Assembly (NCBI GenBank): GCA_009917455.1
Contig: QZDS01000033.1
Span: 1-54,563 of the forward strand
Reading direction: 5' to 3'
Source: a bacterium 1xD8-48
Lineage (GTDB): Bacteria; Bacillota; Clostridia; Lachnospirales; Lachnospiraceae
DNA: 54,563 bases
The notes under the pieces were generated by a model. That model was not told where the DNA came from. It saw only the letters and a program-made list of their open reading frames with translations, and did no database searches. The position numbers and the translations under genes were made by a program. Below, one piece after another: positions 43,184 through 50,927 of the stretch; the stretch's first letter is position 1, and every line of letters begins with the position of its first letter.

Positions 43184-43984
43184 TTATGGACGAAGCCCCA
43201 TGCCGCCTTCGAGAGTAATCGTCTCGCCGGACATATACTTGAAGTCGGGAGATGCAATCTGAACGCAGACGCGTCCGATTTCCAGCTCCGTATCACCGTA
43301 ATGCCCCATGGGAGGCATATGCACATTCTGCTTAAACGCTTCCGGATAAGCCGCCTCAAAATTTTCAAGCTGCGCCGTCCAGGCAAGAGGGCAGATGATA
43401 TTTACATTGATTCCGTCCTTTCCCCACTCGTTGGCCGCCACACGGCTGAGCCCGCGAATGCCTTCTTTTGCCGCCGCATATGCGCACTGTCCGAAGTTTC
43501 CAAAAAGCCCCGCGCCGGACGCAAAGTTGATTACGGTTCCCTTCGTCTCCTTCAGATAAGGATAGCATGCTTTCATATAATAGAAAGCCGCGTACAGCCC
43601 CGAATACAGTGCAAGATTAAACTGCTCCGTCGTGTGGTCCGCAAGGGTGACCCCCGAAGCCGACGCCTGCGCATTGTTTATCAGCACGTCAATCCTGCCA
43701 AATTCGCTGATGGTCTTTTCCACCACATTTTTTACCACCGCCTCGTTGTCATCGTCTGCATTTACATCGGCCTGAACGGGAAGCACTTTGATTCCGTAAA
43801 GCCTCTCCAGCTCTTCCTTCGCATCTTCCAGCTTCTTTACATTTCTGCCCGTTATAACGAGGTTTGCGCCTTCCTTTGCGTAGGCGGTGGCAATCCCATA
43901 TCCGATGGAGCCGCATTTACCGTCGCGCAGTACGGCTCGTCCGCCCCCTGTGATAATCGCTGTTTTACCTTCCAGATGTCCCAT
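43184..43984 (-). CDS. Short-chain dehydrogenase/reductase
   Basis: A 266-residue SDR protein. The nucleotide-binding Gly motif is stretched (TGGGRAVLRDGKCGSIGYG), then DVLINNA, FASGAG with the catalytic Ser, and the YAAAK active-site Tyr/Lys pair (about 180). The C-terminal SGETITLEGGMGL is typical. The substrate is unknown. ATG 43984 has AGAAGGGAG in front and a promoter at 44021-44049, so it does not need the sleC promoter. The upstream frame, however, is open all the way from the sleC head, so a 606-residue fusion protein could also be made. Confidence 0.87.
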   Translation of the reverse strand: MGHLEGKTAIITGGGRAVLRDGKCGSIGYGIATAYAKEGANLVITGRNVKKLEDAKEELERLYGIKVLPVQADVNADDDNEAVVKNVVEKTISEFGRIDVLINNAQASASGVTLADHTTEQFNLALYSGLYAAFYYMKACYPYLKETKGTVINFASGAGLFGNFGQCAYAAAKEGIRGLSRVAANEWGKDGINVNIICPLAWTAQLENFEAAYPEAFKQNVHMPPMGHYGDTELEIGRVCVQIASPDFKYMSGETITLEGGMGLRP

Positions 43985-44020
43985 AAAAAATCTCCCTTCT
44001 GTCATTTTCAAGATGTTTCC

Positions 44021-44049
44021 AGTATAGCATATCCACAGGGCAGAGTCCA
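44021..44049 (-). promoter_or_regulatory. Promoter of the SDR gene at the element end
   Basis: Minus-strand -35 TGGACT (44049-44044), 17-bp spacer, -10 TATACT (44026-44021). It lies inside the element, about 20 bases from the distal att arm. Confidence 0.55.
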
Positions 44050-44066
44050 TGCATTTTACGGCGGCG

Positions 44067-44115
44067 TTTAGTCCTATTATGTCACAGCCATCCCCCAGAT
44101 ATTTAGAGCCCCACT
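44067..44115 (-). other. Attachment site at the high-coordinate end of the element
   Basis: Crossover GA (44092-44091, minus strand). Host side: AAA TAT CTG GGG of sleC. Element side: TGAC block (44084-44081) and distal arm GGACTAAA (44074-44067), both mirror images of those at the other end at identical distances from GA. Confidence 0.8.
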
Positions 44116-45001
44116 GGCTGAGACCGTCGCAGCTCACCCGCCTGCCGTCACAATAGGAAGTAAAAATCGGCTGCCGCACCCCCGGACGGGACAGATAATT
44201 GGCAAACACACTGTCCACCACTCTGTCGATGTTTTCATAATAGTTTCTGCCCGGCATCCATTTCTGGTCGTAGGCGGTGGATGAGGTGATGGTGAAATTG
44301 TAGCCTTTGTTCCGATACCACTCCGTATAGACCCTGTTGAGGGTAAAAGACATAATCACCAGAGTATTGGCATAAATTGTACTGTCCGGCCAGGTGGCGT
44401 AGATTTCCGAGGAAACCACGTTTTTAATGTAATCCCTGTACCTGACATAGTAATTTCTGGCAGTGTAGTCGTCGGGAACGCCGTCGTGAACTACGACATA
44501 CTCCGGGATAACCACGCGGCTTAATACAATTTCCCCGCTCTCATCCATAGGCTTAATCTCGTCCTCCGGTATTTTGGGCGGATAATCTCCGTAAAGGGTG
44601 TGGTCAGGTATAGTAATCACCTCGTCCGACTCCCTCGTAGTCTCCAGGGGAGTAAGCTGTACCGGCTGCATGGCTGTAACTCCCGGCAGAATCTCCGTTC
44701 CTGAAATCATCACAGGCTCATAGCCGGGAGCCTCCACCTGCACGTTGTATTCCGAGTAGGGCTGCTGCTCCACCGGCGTTAAGCTGTATTCGGGAGGCGG
44801 TGCAGGCAAATCGATTTCCTCCGTCTGTCCTGAAGAATCGGTTGTTATTTTTTCAATGGTAACATCGGGAATGCCCGTGTAGGAAATGGTCACGGTGGCG
44901 TCCTGTATGGGAATCAGCCCTAAGGAGGAGGTCACGTCAATCTGCAGTTTTCCGGTATAGCCACTGTCCGACTGGGCGCTGTGTAAAATATTCTGGGGCA
45001 T
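44093..45001 (-). pseudogene. sleC: 5' part of the split sleC-like cortex-lytic gene (first 303 codons)
   Basis: From ATG 45001 (MPQNILHSAQSDSGYTGKLQ) through a beta-rich N-terminal pro-region (VTISYTGIPD, SSGQTEEIDLPAPPPEYSL), a short Pro-rich segment, and the SpoIID-like lytic domain with DYIKNVVSSEIYATWPDS (catalytic-type Glu), MSFTLNRVYTEWYR, FTITSSTAYDQKW, and the signature start QWGSKYLG. This order is that of SleC, the clostridial spore cortex-lytic enzyme, which is kept as a precursor and acts in germination. The frame stays open across the junction into the SDR gene. No stop codon, frameshift or deletion is seen, so the gene could be repaired by clean excision. Confidence 0.85.
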
Positions 45002-45030
45002 AAAAATACCTCTGCATAATATACTTAGCA

Positions 45031-45058
45031 TATACTATGCAAAGGCTTTTCAATCGGT
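45031..45058 (-). promoter_or_regulatory. Candidate sigma-K-like promoter of the sleC-like gene
   Basis: Minus strand: AC (45058-45057), 17-bp spacer, CATAGTATA (45039-45031), which fits the late mother-cell pattern AC-N16/17-CATANNNTA. The start codon is about 30 bases further. The motif is short and could be chance; no good sigma-A pair is seen here. Confidence 0.35.
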
Positions 45059-45082
45059 CACCGCCCGGCTCATTGCTCGCGC

Positions 45083-45115
45083 AAAAAAGGGCTCACCACC
45101 CGCCGTGGTGAACCC
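45083..45115 (-). terminator. Terminator of htpG
   Basis: GGGTTCACCAC / GTGGTGAGCCC (minus strand, 45115-45089) with one G-T pair, followed by six T residues (45088-45083). Confidence 0.85.
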
Positions 45116-45127
45116 TCTTTATCATTT

Positions 45128-47368
45128 TTACTTCGTAAGCAGCATCATAATCTCGTTGCTTCTTGCAACAAACTTGCTCATTGCTTCCGGCTCGAGAGGC
45201 GCATGCTGCAGAAGCGCCAAATCGTAGAGCTGTTCGCAAATCATGTTGACGTTGCTGCCCTCCGTGTTCTCCATGACGTATTTCACAAGAGGATGGTTTG
45301 CGTTCAGAATCAGGGTTTCCCCTTCCTTCCCGAAATCATTCATTCCCATACCGGGCATGGAGTACATCTTCATCATATCCTGCATTCTCCTGCTCTCCTC
45401 GGACAGGGTAATCATGGAGGATATCTTCTTGTTTTTCAGCTTTTCAATCTTTATGGTGATTTTGTCCTTTTTCAGAACCTTCTTCATCACCTTGCCCACG
45501 GCTTCGGCAGCTTCCTCCAGCTCCTTTGCCGTCTTTTTGTTGGTCTTTGCCTTGAAGGTATCCGTCAAATCCGCGTCGATTCTCTGGAACTTGATGCCCT
45601 CGTTCTTAGCCTCAAGCTGGGAAATGAAAGGCTGGTCAATATTGTGGGTGAGGATGACAGCGTCCATTTTGGCAGCCTTGAACATGCTGATATACTGGCT
45701 CTGCTGCTTCTCGTCGGTTACATAGTAAATAACCTTTTCTTTCTTTTCCTCTTCCTCGGATTCCTCGTCGTCTTCTTCGTCCGCTGCGTCGTCTACCACG
45801 TTACCGTCGGCGTCCACCACGTCGGCATCGGATACCTTTTCCACGTCGGAATTCTCTGCATCCTCCACCTCTGCGGCAGCTTCGTCTGATACTTCCTGCG
45901 CTGCTTCCTCTGACGCTTCCGTGGCCTCTGCGCCGCCTGCCTCTCCGACATCGCTTCCCTCTGCTTTGGCATTCTCCTGCGCACCGCTCTCCTTATCGGC
46001 AGCCGCGTCGCCTGTATTCTCCACCTCGTCCGGGTCGGTCTTATTGACCTCCAGACACTCGGGAAGCGTTAAATACTTGCCGTCCAGATTCTTGAAAAGA
46101 ATGTAATCCGTCATCTTCTCGCAGAACTTGTCGTCCTTTAAGCAGCCGAATTTAATGAAGGGACTAATGTCATCCCAGTATTTGTCGTATTCTTCCTTTT
46201 CCGTCTTGCACATGCCGGAAAGCTTATCCGCTACCTTCCTGGTGATGTAATCGGAAATCTTCTTTACAAAGCCGTCGTTCTGCAGCGCACTTCTGGACAC
46301 GTTAAGAGGCAAATCAGGACAGTCGATGACACCTTTCAGCAGCATCAGGAATTCGGGAATTACCTCTTTGATATTGTCCGCGATAAACACCTGATTGTTG
46401 TACAGCTTAATCACGCCCTCAATGGACTCATACTCGATATTAATCTTGGGGAAGTATAAAATACCCTTTAAGTTAAAAGGATAATCCATATTCAGGTGAA
46501 TCCAGAACAAAGGCTCCTTGTAGTCCTGGAATACCTTGCGGTAAAACTCCAGATACTCCTCCTTCGTGCACTCGTTGGGGTGCTTTGCCCAGAGGGGATT
46601 GGTCTCGTTCAAAAGCTCGGGACGCCTTACAATCTTGTATCTTAGCTTATCCTCTTCCTTCTCCGGCTTGATTTCCTCCACCACGGTATCCGTATCCAGC
46701 TTCTCATCGGCGTCGATGGTCTGGGTGTCGGTGGTATTTTCTTTGGAAAGATAAATTTCCATAGGCATAAAGGAACAGTATTTTTTGATAACCTCTCTCG
46801 CCTTGTATTCGTTGCAGAATTCCAGCACGTCCTCATTCAGGAAAAGGGTAACGGTGGTTCCCACCTCGCTCCTCTCCCCTTCTCTCATATCAAATTCCGT
46901 GCCGCCGTCACACTCCCAATGTACCGGGGAAGCGCCCTCCTGCCAGGAAAGGGTGTCGATGTGCACCTCGTCCGCCACCATAAACGCGGAGTAAAAGCCC
47001 AGTCCGAAATGTCCAATAATCTGGTCTTCGTTGGTCTTGTCCTTATACTTTGCAATAAAATCCGTCGCCCCTGAGAAAGCAATCTGGTTAATGTATTCCT
47101 CCACCTCGTCCGCCGTCATTCCGATACCGTTATCGATAAATTTCAGCGTCTTTTCCTCGGGATTGACCAGAACCTGAATTTTCCCCCTGTAATCATCCGG
47201 CAAGGGATACTCTCCCATCATATCCAGCTTTTTCAGCTTTGTGATGGCATCACAGCCATTGGAAATCAATTCCCTGAAAAAGATATCATGGTCTGAATAC
47301 AACCACTTCTTGATAATCGGGAATATGTTTTCACTGTTAATAGACAAACTTCCGTGTTTCTCTGCCAC
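45128..47368 (-). CDS. htpG: HSP90-family chaperone HtpG with an acidic insert
   Basis: A 746-residue HtpG. The N-terminal ATP domain has ELISNGCDAITKLK, DNGIGMTADEVEEYINQIAFSG (abridged) and the GHFGLGFYSAFMVAD lid region; the middle domain follows, then the C-terminal dimerisation domain. Between about residues 440 and 543 is a stretch almost entirely Glu, Asp, Ala and Ser (e.g. DEEDDEESEEEEKKEK), absent from E. coli HtpG (624 residues). The start has a ribosome site upstream and a promoter with a CIRCE element behind it, so heat control by HrcA is likely. Confidence 0.95.
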   Translation of the reverse strand: MAEKHGSLSINSENIFPIIKKWLYSDHDIFFRELISNGCDAITKLKKLDMMGEYPLPDDYRGKIQVLVNPEEKTLKFIDNGIGMTADEVEEYINQIAFSGATDFIAKYKDKTNEDQIIGHFGLGFYSAFMVADEVHIDTLSWQEGASPVHWECDGGTEFDMREGERSEVGTTVTLFLNEDVLEFCNEYKAREVIKKYCSFMPMEIYLSKENTTDTQTIDADEKLDTDTVVEEIKPEKEEDKLRYKIVRRPELLNETNPLWAKHPNECTKEEYLEFYRKVFQDYKEPLFWIHLNMDYPFNLKGILYFPKINIEYESIEGVIKLYNNQVFIADNIKEVIPEFLMLLKGVIDCPDLPLNVSRSALQNDGFVKKISDYITRKVADKLSGMCKTEKEEYDKYWDDISPFIKFGCLKDDKFCEKMTDYILFKNLDGKYLTLPECLEVNKTDPDEVENTGDAAADKESGAQENAKAEGSDVGEAGGAEATEASEEAAQEVSDEAAAEVEDAENSDVEKVSDADVVDADGNVVDDAADEEDDEESEEEEKKEKVIYYVTDEKQQSQYISMFKAAKMDAVILTHNIDQPFISQLEAKNEGIKFQRIDADLTDTFKAKTNKKTAKELEEAAEAVGKVMKKVLKKDKITIKIEKLKNKKISSMITLSEESRRMQDMMKMYSMPGMGMNDFGKEGETLILNANHPLVKYVMENTEGSNVNMICEQLYDLALLQHAPLEPEAMSKFVARSNEIMMLLTK

Positions 47369-47445
47369 GATAAATCACTCCTTTTTCTTTTTTCCGGTTT
47401 TTCATAGATGCGTTTTTCTACGCCATATTTTTCAAGCTAAAATTA

Positions 47446-47474
47446 AGTGTAATTCTCTTTGCTTTGCTTGTCAA
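47446..47474 (-). promoter_or_regulatory. Promoter of htpG
   Basis: Minus-strand -35 TTGACA (47474-47469), 17-bp spacer, -10 TACACT (47451-47446). Confidence 0.65.
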
Positions 47475-47481
47475 GAAAAAA

Positions 47482-47508
47482 TTAGCACTCATTTTATATG
47501 AGTGCTAA
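47482..47508. promoter_or_regulatory. CIRCE element (HrcA operator)
   Basis: TTAGCACTC-N9-GAGTGCTAA, a perfect match to the CIRCE consensus. It lies seven bases upstream of the htpG -35 box. In B. subtilis CIRCE controls groESL and the dnaK operon and not htpG. Confidence 0.95.
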
Positions 47509-47559
47509 CAATTCTCTGAAAACGCCGTATTTTCAAGGCTTGCCGTAATTCTAAAATTT

Positions 47560-48636
47560 TTATAAACCAAAATATTCGTTGTAAATATCAAAGAAATCTC
47601 TGGTGGTCACCTCTTCGTTTTTGATGAAAGTCACGGTATCCCAAAGCTCCTCGTTTAAGGTTCTCGTGAGGGACTCCACAAAGGCGTCGTACTCCTCCCC
47701 GAAAACCTCCTCCCTTCTCTGCTCCACAATTTTGATTTTGTTGGCGTCGGTTTCCTCCCGGTTAAAGGTGCTGATACACTTGATAATGTGATACCCCTCC
47801 TCCGTCTCCACAATACCGCTGATTTCCCCGTTTCCCAGATTAAAGGCCGCGTCCTCAAACGCTTTATCCATCTCGCCCTTACCGAAGGAAACAGTCCCTT
47901 TTTCCCCCTCGCTGTACTGGAAAACAAGCTGCTCAAAATCACTGTCCTCCTCCATGGCAAGGCGGCGAATCTCCTCCGCTCTCTCTAAGGCATCCTCCTT
48001 TGCGTTCTCGTCATAGGCGACCCTTCTTCCGGTTCCATCAATGGTGCAGGTTTTGATTAAAATATCCAGAATGGTAATGGTTCTTGCCTCGTCGTCACTG
48101 ATTTCGGGATAAATGTCCTTTATAATATATTCGTATACCTTGCCTGCCAGAGCAAACTCCGCATAAAGATTCTCGATAATTTCCTCCGTTACCTGCATTT
48201 CCTCCCGCTCCGTCTGGTTTAAAGAGCCGTAATACTTCCTGGCCGCCTCCTTTGCCAGCTTTTGCTCCGATTCGTCGAGAACCACACCCTGCTGCCGGGC
48301 TAAAAGATTCATGGTCTTAATCTGAGCCAGCTCCGCTAAAACCGTGTCCTTCACACTCTCCTCAAGTGTCACGCCGTTTAAATTGGTCTTCCATATCTCC
48401 TCTCCGTAAACGCTCTCATACTGGTCCTGGGTGTTGGTGAGATAGACCATGGCCTCCGGCAGCGTGCAGGACATGGTTTCAATCCTGAAAATCTCGTCCT
48501 TATTAAAGCCGGTGGTAAGAACCACCTTCGTCTGCACCTCTCCCTTTCCACAGCCGCAGAAGGAAAACAGCAGCATGCCGCACAGCACCCACCGCAAAAG
48601 CCGCCTGTCAAACCGTCTCATTTTCTTCTTTTTCAT
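47560..48636 (-). CDS. PrsA-like lipoprotein with PpiC-type prolyl isomerase domain
   Basis: A 358-residue lipoprotein. The N-terminal signal (RRLLRWVLCGMLLFSFCGCG) has a lipobox-like FCGC end. A SurA/PrsA-type helical N-domain is followed by a parvulin domain (about 200-300) with FEQLVFQYSEGEKGTVSFGKG and EISGIVETEEGYHIIK. Foldases of this kind help secreted proteins fold outside the membrane. Its start overlaps the end of the FAD gene by four bases (ATGA-type coupling, 48636/48633), so the two are cotranslated. The CIRCE site lies beyond its 3' end and belongs to htpG. Confidence 0.88.
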   Translation of the reverse strand: MKKKKMRRFDRRLLRWVLCGMLLFSFCGCGKGEVQTKVVLTTGFNKDEIFRIETMSCTLPEAMVYLTNTQDQYESVYGEEIWKTNLNGVTLEESVKDTVLAELAQIKTMNLLARQQGVVLDESEQKLAKEAARKYYGSLNQTEREEMQVTEEIIENLYAEFALAGKVYEYIIKDIYPEISDDEARTITILDILIKTCTIDGTGRRVAYDENAKEDALERAEEIRRLAMEEDSDFEQLVFQYSEGEKGTVSFGKGEMDKAFEDAAFNLGNGEISGIVETEEGYHIIKCISTFNREETDANKIKIVEQRREEVFGEEYDAFVESLTRTLNEELWDTVTFIKNEEVTTRDFFDIYNEYFGL

Positions 48637-50036
48637 GCTTCAAGCGTCCTCAAAATACTTCTTGCCACACTGATGCCGTTGGCGGACGCCTGCTGCAGCC
48701 CTCTGGTCACGCCGGCTCCGTCTCCGATTGCCCGAAGCCCTTTGATGCTGGTCTCAAAATCCCTGTTGACCACCACCCTGTTGGAATAAAACTTCACCTC
48801 CACCCCGTAAAGCAGAGTTTCGTCCGCCGCAATACCCGGCGTAATTTTATCCAATGCAATGAGCATTTCCTCGATATCCACCATAATCCTGTGGGGGAAT
48901 ACCAGCGACAAATCCCCCGGAACCGCGTCCTTTAAGGTGGGCATCAGATTGTTGCGGCAGAGCCGCTCCTCGGTGGTTCTGCGCCCTCTCTTGAAATCCC
49001 CGAAGGTCTGCACCAGTATCTTTCCTCCGCAAAGCATGTTGGAGAGCTGGGCAATATGCTTTCCATACTCAATAGGCGTCTTAAAGGGCTTGGTAAAATT
49101 CTTGCTCACAAGAATAGCAAAATTCGTGTTGTCCGTCTTAAAATCCTGCGATTTGTAGGCATGGCCGTTCACCACCGCCAGCCCGCCCTCGTAGTACTCC
49201 GTAGCCACCTCGCCTGAGGGGTTGGTACAAAAGGTTCTCACCTTATCGTCAAAGGTGGGGGTGTGGTAAATCAGCTTTGCCTCGTAAAGATTCTCGTTGA
49301 GGAACTGCATCACCTCATCCCGGACCTCCACCCGGACGCCGATATCCACAGTTCCCGGCGTGGTGTCGATTCCGATTTCGCTGCATTTGGCGTTAAACCA
49401 GTCTGCGCCCTCCCGTCCGACGGCCGAAACGATTTCGCCGGCGTAGAAAGTCTCGCCCTTATCCGTCTTTATTCCCACAGCCTGACCGTTTTCCAGAAGA
49501 ATTTCCTCCACCATGGTATTGAATTTCAGCACCACGCCCGCGTCTTCCAGATGATGCTGCAGCTTCTCGTAAATCTTGTAGCCCTCTTCCGTTCCCAGAT
49601 GGCGGATGGGACATTCCACCAGTTTTAAGTTGGCGTTGATTGCCTTTTTTCGGATTTCCCTGATTTCCGCCTTCTTATCCATGCCATAAACGCTGGTGTC
49701 CGCGCCGAATTTCAGGTAAATATTGTCGGATTCCTTAATCAGCTCCTCCGTCTTTTCATAGCCTAAAATCGCCGGAAGATTTCCACCCACGTCCGGGGAA
49801 AGGGAAAGCTTTCCGTCCGAAAACGCGCCTGCGCCCGCAAAGCCTGTGGTAATCGAGCAGGGCTTGCAGCCCACGCACTGTTTCGTAACCCGCTTCGGAC
49901 ACTGCCGCTTTTCAATGGAGCGGCCTTTCTCAACCACCAGCACCCGCAAATCTTTCTTTTTGTCCATCAGCTCATAGGCACAGAAAATTCCGCCGGGGCC
50001 GGCGCCGATGATAATTACGTCAAATTTATTTTCCAT
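48633..50036 (-). CDS. FAD-dependent dehydrogenase-like protein (COG2509 type)
   Basis: A 467-residue flavoprotein. The dinucleotide-binding motif VIIIGAGPGGIFCAYEL is at the N-terminus, a Cys cluster CPKRVTKQCVGCKPC at about 47-61, then GFAGAGAFSDGKL, and the closing AIGDGAGVTRGLQQA region is typical of COG2509 proteins. The family is annotated as an uncharacterised FAD-dependent dehydrogenase; its substrate is unknown. ATG 50036 lies just after an AACAGATGG-type leader. It is the first gene of a unit with the PrsA-like lipoprotein. Confidence 0.85.
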   Translation of the reverse strand: MENKFDVIIIGAGPGGIFCAYELMDKKKDLRVLVVEKGRSIEKRQCPKRVTKQCVGCKPCSITTGFAGAGAFSDGKLSLSPDVGGNLPAILGYEKTEELIKESDNIYLKFGADTSVYGMDKKAEIREIRKKAINANLKLVECPIRHLGTEEGYKIYEKLQHHLEDAGVVLKFNTMVEEILLENGQAVGIKTDKGETFYAGEIVSAVGREGADWFNAKCSEIGIDTTPGTVDIGVRVEVRDEVMQFLNENLYEAKLIYHTPTFDDKVRTFCTNPSGEVATEYYEGGLAVVNGHAYKSQDFKTDNTNFAILVSKNFTKPFKTPIEYGKHIAQLSNMLCGGKILVQTFGDFKRGRRTTEERLCRNNLMPTLKDAVPGDLSLVFPHRIMVDIEEMLIALDKITPGIAADETLLYGVEVKFYSNRVVVNRDFETSIKGLRAIGDGAGVTRGLQQASANGISVARSILRTLEA

Positions 50037-50223
50037 CTGTTAATCCTCCTGTTCCAGTTCCGCAAATACCCTTACAGTCAACTCAATTATTATACTATAA
50101 ACTGAAAGTTTTTTGTAGCAAATTGTTTCTTTATTTGTACATATGGGGTATACTGGTGTCATTGTCTGTGCTGTGTCCGGTAATATACCGGAAAATTCCT
50201 TTGTTTGCGGGAGGTCAGAGATT

Positions 50224-50880
50224 ATGATTCGTACCATTGTTTTTGATATGGATGGCGTTTTGATTGATACGGAGGCTTTGATTCTGGAGGCATGGAAAGA
50301 GGTGGCTGCCGGAATTGGCCTGAAGGACATTGAAAAAACCTTATATCAGTGCATCGGGATTACCGCGCCGGAGACAGAGGCTCTCTTTCGGCGCACCTAC
50401 GGAGAGGATTTTCCTTATCGGAAGTATAAGGCAATGTCTTCGGAAATTTTCCATGCAAATATAAAAGAGCACGGGCTTCCGGTAAAGCCGGGGGTGTACG
50501 AGCTGTTCGATTTCCTGAAGGAAAACGGCTGGCAAATCGGGCTGGCCTCCTCCACAAGGAAAAGTCTTGTCTGCGAGGAGATGGAAAGCATCGGGCTTTT
50601 GAGCTTTTTTCATGTGATTGTGTGCGGGGATATGGTCACTCACAGCAAGCCCCACCCCGAAATTTACCTGAAAGCCTGCGAGCTTTTAAATGCTTCGCCA
50701 AAGCGCTGCTTTGCCGTGGAGGACTCCCCCAACGGAATCCGCTCCGCTTATGGGGCGGGAATGAAGCCGCTTATGGTACCCGACCTGATTGCGCCGGATA
50801 CGGAGATAAAGAGCCTGCTGTCCGGGCAGTTTAAGAATCTGCTGGAGGTTCGGGACTTTCTGCGTGCAGATACGCTTTGA
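50224..50880 (+). CDS. HAD phosphatase of the beta-phosphoglucomutase-like group
   Basis: A 218-residue HAD protein. Motif I FDMDGVLIDTE (two catalytic Asp), motif II ASSTRKS, motif III Lys in HSKPHPEIYLKA and motif IV EDSPNGI are present, with the helical cap between. This pattern fits the PGM-B / sugar-phosphate phosphatase subgroup. ATG 50224 follows GGGAGG by nine bases; the longer frame from 50143 has no ribosome site. It precedes the symporter by 47 bases in the same direction. Confidence 0.9.
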   Translation: MIRTIVFDMDGVLIDTEALILEAWKEVAAGIGLKDIEKTLYQCIGITAPETEALFRRTYGEDFPYRKYKAMSSEIFHANIKEHGLPVKPGVYELFDFLKENGWQIGLASSTRKSLVCEEMESIGLLSFFHVIVCGDMVTHSKPHPEIYLKACELLNASPKRCFAVEDSPNGIRSAYGAGMKPLMVPDLIAPDTEIKSLLSGQFKNLLEVRDFLRADTL

Positions 50881-50927
50881 ACAAATTTTATACATTGAAT
50901 AATTACATTGATGAGAGGATATTTGTC

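Larger units (their letters stand above)
32865..44092. mobile_element. 11.2-kb serine-recombinase element inserted in a sleC-like gene
   Basis: The element lies between two halves of one gene. Its ends share GA as crossover core; rejoining the flanks restores LGEEGYAAIDI in frame, and joining the element ends gives a symmetric attP-like site (outer arms TTTAGTCC/GGACTAAA, inner arms GTCA/TGAC). It carries recombinase 1, a MarR-TauE unit, recombinase 2, EamA, a broken GH3, a broken AraC, recombinase 3 and an SDR gene. No conjugation gene is present, so any transfer needs outside help. The plan is similar to the sigK-interrupting skin elements, where excision by a serine recombinase is part of sporulation; here the target is a germination enzyme. 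Whether excision occurs is unknown. Confidence 0.85.

Noticed and set aside
43184..45031. A single 615-residue frame as a natural two-domain enzyme
   Set aside because: The N-terminal part matches sleC-type sequence whose continuation is 11 kb away, and the SDR has its own promoter and ribosome site; the fusion is made by the insertion.
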